Shown: positions 59,556-64,000 of the stretch, in pieces
Layout: every line of letters begins with the position of its first letter
Numbering within the stretch: the first letter of the stretch is position 1
Assembly (NCBI GenBank): GCA_947683625.1
Contig: CANTUR010000283.1
Location: forward strand, 186,001-250,000
Direction of reading: 5' to 3'
Length of the DNA stretch: 64,000 nt
Source of the DNA: Mallotus nudiflorus
Lineage: Eukaryota; Streptophyta; Magnoliopsida; Malpighiales; Euphorbiaceae
Notes under the pieces: generated by a model
The model's input: only the letters and a program-made list of their open reading frames with translations
The model's database searches: none
Told to the model about the DNA's origin: nothing
Translations under genes and position numbers: made by a program

Positions 59556-59655
59556 GGAAAGAAGAAAAAGAAGAAAAAAAGAAAGAAAGAAAAGAAAAAA
59601 AGAAAAGAAAAAGAAAAAGAAAAGAAAAAAGAAAAAGAAAAAAGAAAAGAAAATA
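59556..59655. repeat. GA-rich microsatellite in the right A LTR
   Basis: About 95 bp of GAAA/GAAAAA units, shorter than the 160 bp at the left LTR. Confidence 0.95.
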
Positions 59656-60076
59656 ATTAAATAATAATAAAATAATAATAAAATAATTTTAATAATTTAA
59701 TAATAAATAAAATAATTAAATAACAATAAATAAATAAATAAATAATAAAATATTAGGGTAATATATATTAAACCCTAATTAAATAAATATTCACACACAT
59801 AGTCTTTATTTAGTATTTTAAAAATACGTATGAGTTCATGCAAGTCCGAAAATACATTTAAAATAATTAATAATACATTGTTTACGTGAAAATTTCCCCG
59901 AAAATGCAAGTCCCCGGGAAAATTTTACGTAAAACACTGAAAATAATACACAGTAATTAAAATAGGTTTTAAATACATACTAACTCGTAAAAATATCATA
60001 TAATATACAGAAATTATTAACACTGCATATCCCGATACAGTGTAAAAATATTTAAAAAAAAACATAGGATATTACA

Positions 60077-60240
60077 ACTGGCTGCTGATCAGGAATCTCA
60101 GCTGCAGCTACCCTGGCTCGACCTCTACCTCTACCTCTGCCCCTACGACGTGGAGCAGGAAGGGGAGCCTCATCGTGCACAGACTGCTCATCAAGCCTAA
60201 GGGTCGGATCAACATCTGGGTCGGTACGCACACGCCTCAT
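60077..60240 (-). pseudogene. gag: Element B gag, N-terminal part
   Basis: Starts at 60240 with MRRVRTDPDVDPTLRLDEQS, followed by a basic RRRGRGRGRGRARV stretch and AEIPDQQP up to the A insertion. The other side of the break continues at 48500. The basic stretch may bind nucleic acid. Confidence 0.85.
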
Positions 60241-60395
60241 TCTGAAAGGAAGACAAGGAAAATTGAATTCAAAACCGGGGTAAGAATATTTAAGCAATGC
60301 AGAATTAGATACAACAACATCTCAAAGACAATTATCAATCCTAAAGTTGTAGTAGTTACATAGAAAGACAGACATAGACAATTAATCGAACTTAT

Positions 60396-60407
60396 GCTCT
60401 GATACCA
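60396..60407 (-). other. Primer binding site of element B
   Basis: The minus strand reads TGGTATCAGAGC, an exact tRNA-iMet complement, 4 nt from the LTR edge. Confidence 0.95.
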
Positions 60408-60979
60408 ACTTTGTCATGACCCCGAACCCGAGGGCACGTGACCGGCACTAAGGCCCCCGAAACCCGTAGTAAGCCTAAAGGAAAAGAAAATAAAGTCATT
60501 CATATTTTTAACTTTAATTAACAACAGAATATATTATCAACTGCTTAATAAAAATATGTTTCAACATCGCAAATTATAAATTGAATTCAAATCTTATACA
60601 TAAGCGTAGTTTACACAAATAAATTACACAATCATATTTAAACCATACAAATCCTTAGAACATACACTACTGCAGCAACCTAGATTTACACACAGTAACA
60701 GCTTACAATAACCTACATAAAATAGCCGGTGAAGAAGAAACCCCGGTGTGGAGGTAGTCTGAGGTCGAACTCCCAAGCTCCTGAAAAAAATAAATTGAGG
60801 GGAATCAAACCTCACTGAGTAAGTCAATAAAAAGAGTTGTACGGTTTGAAAACCTTTTTGAAAACTATATATGTTTATAGTGAAAATAATTTATAATATA
60901 TAAGTATAGCTTTGAAAAATCTCGTAGAACCCTAAACCCCAAATCTAAATGGCCCAACCGAGCCCACTCATTCCAACTA

Positions 60980-61181
60980 GACTACCGATCCCGAGAGCAA
61001 GGGCATCAACCGAGGTACCAAGCCGGTAGTCATTCACTTAATCCAAATATATGGCACCTTGGCGGTCCCCGAGAGCAAAAGGCATCAACCGAGGCGCCCA
61101 TCCCCAGTCCATTTTAACCCTATAAATCACTGGCGGTCCCCGAGAGCAAAGGCTTCCCACCGAGGCACCCCCGCTCCCAGT
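60980..61181. other. Three tandem stem-loop modules in the right B LTR
   Basis: Module 1 has a perfect GACTACCG/CGGTAGTC stem (60980-60987, 61024-61031). The third has ACTGG/CCAGT ends. Cores read CCCGAGAGCAA-GGC-TCAACCGAGG. Confidence 0.75.
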
Positions 61182-61654
61182 TTAACATTCACCATACATA
61201 TATATATTATGAATCCATCACTCAATCTCTTACCATGTGCACATAGTCCTAGTGAAGCCCACCAGGTAGCTCTTTCTACCAAAATTTCTCAAATCGATTT
61301 TAAATAGATAAATTGCATTTAAATCATAAATGATAGCATTAAATTAATAAATCATATAATCAATATATAGAAATTACGAGCGCATGCATTCTTTAAATAA
61401 ACACATGCACAGATCATTTTATCGACTTACAAGATGAATGCGAAGGCTGACGACCACATGTCTGCCTCGGTCTTACAGCTTCTGCTCCGATATGCTCTAA
61501 AAGGAAATAATAATAATCATCTTTTAAAACATGACTATGGAGTCGAAACCAACAATCAACAAAACAATGAAATTTCAGACTGACTCGAGTAAAACCGGAC
61601 GAGACTCGACAGACAAGATTAACCTAACTAACGGTAGGAATTTTACGGATATCA

Positions 61655-61732
61655 CGTTTTACGAGAAAATCTATCGAAATTTCGGTAGAGTCTCCTCTGT
61701 AAAACGGACATCTCTCTACCAAAGGTAGAGCC
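61655..61732. other. Three-stem block in the right B LTR
   Basis: Stem I CGTTTTAC/GTAAAACG (61655-61662, 61699-61706), stem II TCTATCGAAATTTCGGTAGA, stem III CTCTACC/GGTAGAG with AAA loop. Confidence 0.8.
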
Positions 61733-61988
61733 AGACCTGCATAGAAAATACACTTCCAATATATACAACCATACACACTCGAGTCGGGCTCCCCAACTAC
61801 AATTGTCCCTACCGAGATCACAACTCAAACAAATATCAAAATTAATATTATTCATTTCTCCAATTACACACATACTAAAATAAATAGCATATACAAAATC
61901 TTAATTATCCAAAGTTAAACAATAAATTTGTATTCCATCACCAACACTTATAATTATGGTTATTAACCAAATTAAAACCTTTGTAATG

Positions 61989-61990
<2 letters not shown>

Positions 61991-62063
<73 letters not shown>
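61991..62063. repeat. (TA)n microsatellite in the right B LTR
   Basis: About 70 bp of TA with one TAATA interruption; matches 38812-38882. Confidence 0.95.
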
Positions 62064-62067
<4 letters not shown>

Positions 62068-62843
62068 TGAAATTCAATATCCAAAATTTACTCTAATTAA
62101 GTGATTACATCAATTAACTTATAAAAATTGTCTCAACCCATTAAATATTAATAAAACTAATTAAAATATATATTTATCATATTTAGTGTAAAATTACATT
62201 TTTTTACCCCTAATATATATATATATATATATATATAAATTACATAATGTGCTATATATGTATATACAAAAATTTTCCTTAAAATTATCTAATCATCTAA
62301 AACTTATTTATTTTTTTTTCTCAAGATAATTCCTCCCAATATTCTAAAAATTTAATCAACCAACAATATTTTTCCCAAAAGTATTATTCTAACTAAAAAT
62401 CAATTTTTTTTGGGGCATAAACTCAAATTTATTTATAAAAATAGTATAAAAAAAATCTTAAAATTATAATTTGAGTCCTAAAATTCATATTATTCACTAA
62501 TAACCTCTTTTATCAAATTTCATAACCTTTTTCACCAAATTTTCAAAATTAGCCTAATTATTTAATTTTGACATAAAGTATATAAAAAAATTCCCTAAAA
62601 TAGTATCAAAATTTTCAAAATTCACCAAAAATCAAAATAAATTCCAAAAAAATTCAATAAAATTTATTTTTACTCAAAATAATTAATAGCAATCACCCTA
62701 ATTGCTAATTATACCTAAATAAATATCTAAATAAACCAAATAAACATTAAATAAATTCTGGAAATTCAATTTAATTACCAAAAATTCAAGAAAATTAAAA
62801 ACAACTTCAAATGCATGTTAAACAACCCTAATTAACCTTGACC

Positions 62844-64000
62844 CCAATAGGTTAGTAATTTAACCTAAAATCTACTATCGTACAGTACATACTTGATCTT
62901 AGTGCTGCCCACTAGGAAGCACGTTTTATCAATATCCTTCATTTTAATATAAAACATACATTCCAGAAAATAAATGATGCATAGTGATATTTAAAATAAA
63001 TAAATATACCATATATATACCCAGAAATAAACCTAAAATAAACTAAGTATATTTCAGGTATATATACGTATAATCAGCTTAAATAAGTCACAAACATATT
63101 AAATTAAATCGATAATATAATTAAAAACAAGCTAGATTTAATTAGAGAGGAAAACATGCATTTATTTCATAGTGTACCAAAAATATACTAAAAGTATACC
63201 TAAAATATACTTGAATGTTCAAATAGGCAATTATGCAAAAACTTATGTTTAAAACATAGAATTTCTATAACATGCACCCTAAGTATGAATATATATTATA
63301 ATAACTCACAGTTGTGCGCTCCACGAGACGGGTCCGACTGGCTTAATCCATTAGGCCTCAGTCTCGGCAACTAACAAATAAATAAATAACATGAAGATCA
63401 GTAAAAAATCTAACTTAATTTCTAGAAACTCAATCTAGAATTCTAGACATAGACAGATAATTAGAATTAGACCCGATGTCATATTTTACAAGAATTCTAC
63501 CGAAAATTTGATAGAACCTCCTTTGTAAAACGACATCTCTCTACTTAAAAAGTAAAACTGGTCCTGCAAAGCAAACACACTTCGAATAGATTCACAAAAC
63601 TCCTCGTCGGACCTCAAACTGCAAATTCCACCGACTAAGGGCCACAATTCACAAGAAAACACACAAAATATTTTAAAATTCCATAAATACCAAAAATACC
63701 CTTTTGATACCAAAATATAGCAAATTAAATATTTAAATACTAAAAAAATAATTATTTCACGATATTTACATAAAAACCCTAATATTAATAAAAATTGAAT
63801 TTCTCGATAATTTTACAATATTAATAAAAATTGGTTTTATAAATCCAAATTACTCAATTAGGCCAAAAACATGCTAAAAATTACTAAAAACACATTTATT
63901 TACAAAAACAGTATATTATATATCATTTGAAAATAATTTTTGAAAAATAGTTTTAATTAGTTAAAATAGTAAATAATTTATAAAAATAATTTTATTCCTC
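62844..64000 (-). repeat. Internal fragment of an A' LTR, continues past the window
   Basis: From CCAATAGGTTAG onward it follows 31519-32690 of the A' solo LTR very closely, with few indels. It starts 850 bp inside the LTR, so its left end is missing. A weakened three-stem block lies at 63481-63560. Confidence 0.9.

Larger units (their letters stand above)
48501..60076 (-). mobile_element. Full-length Gypsy chromovirus A (Tekay/Del-like), 11.6 kb
   Basis: LTRs 48501-51828 and 56830-60076 are nearly identical. Exact ACTGG copies flank the element (48496-48500, 60077-60081). PPT, PBS and all Gypsy domains are present: gag with knuckle, protease, RT, RNase H, integrase, chromodomain-like tail. 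It lies in the gag of element B. Single-base indels and a few stops break the ORF despite the young look of the LTRs. 3.3-kb LTRs around a 5.0-kb interior fit the Tekay/Del clade. Confidence 0.95.
56830..60076 (-). repeat. 5' LTR of element A (3247 bp)
   Basis: TGTCACGACCC to GATATTACA, nearly identical to 48501-51828. GC-rich pocket at 59300-59560. Confidence 0.95.
37231..62838 (-). mobile_element. Gypsy chromovirus B (Tekay/Del-like), interrupted by two family-A insertions and truncated at the right
   Basis: The left LTR (37231-40563) and right LTR (60412-62838, cut) nearly match by eye. Between them, on the minus strand, are gag, protease, RT, RNase H, integrase and a chromodomain-like tail, in Gypsy order. 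Gag is split by a solo LTR (44807-48057) and by a full element (48501-60076); removing both and one target copy each rejoins the frame context. PBS and PPT are present. Uninterrupted length would be near 11.6 kb. Coding pieces carry frameshifts and stops. The 5-mer GTAAT precedes the left LTR, but the partner is lost with the right end. Confidence 0.9.
60412..62838 (-). repeat. 5' LTR of element B, right part missing
   Basis: Matches 37231 onward, with small indels (for example about 20 bp lost near 60450). The match stops at 62838, which corresponds to 39641 of the left LTR, so the last 0.9 kb are lost. Confidence 0.92.

Noticed and set aside
1..64000. tRNA or rRNA genes
   Set aside because: The only tRNA-like matches are the short primer binding sites of retroelements.

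Overview
The window is plant nuclear DNA, almost certainly from a eudicot. It is AT-rich, has spliced genes with GT-AG introns, and is dominated by nested LTR retrotransposons. LTRs opening TGTCACGACCC are reminiscent of Malpighiales (Euphorbiaceae) repeats, but that is only a weak hint. The one intact host gene is a six-exon SWEET sugar transporter at 22712-24544 (+).

Layout. (1) 1-11105: a degenerate Sirevirus-type Copia element on the minus strand, with both LTRs (the left one cut by the window edge), PBS, PPT, gag, pol and an extra env-like ORF. It sits inside the LTR of (2), 11106-20495: a minus-strand, Tat-like Gypsy element that keeps a gag relic and long tandem-repeat arrays but shows no pol. 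A solo LTR of a related family (13036-15082) interrupts its array. (3) 20496-24940: intergenic DNA, promoter and the SWEET gene. (4) 24948-25677: a hAT-like non-autonomous DNA transposon with an 8-bp target duplication. (5) 25678-30668: AT-rich DNA holding two broken host-gene fragments on the minus strand, RRP42 (exosome) and a TRA1/TRRAP-like exon. (6) 30669-33982 and 34415-35927: two solo LTRs with exact 5-bp target duplications. (7) 37231-62838: Gypsy chromovirus 'B' (Tekay/Del-like), whose gag is split twice by family 'A', once by a solo LTR (44807-48057, TSD TATCG) and once by a full-length 11.6-kb element (48501-60076, TSD ACTGG). The right LTR of B is cut off and joined to a fragment of a third LTR (A', 62844-64000).

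All retroelements with readable coding sequence point to the minus strand. The order of insertion can be read from the target duplications: B is older than both A insertions, and the Tat-like element is older than the Sirevirus. The full-length A element is youngest by eye, with nearly identical LTRs.

The most unusual signal is inside the 3.3-kb LTRs. Families A, A' and B share two compact blocks of potential secondary structure: (i) a three-stem block, and (ii) tandem stem-loop modules in which differing but self-complementary stems flank one conserved core. A second notable signal is in the SWEET gene, where a small templated-looking duplication replaces the conserved TM3 asparagine of the sugar pocket. 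All calls come from reading the sequence by eye; no alignment, folding or database search was run.
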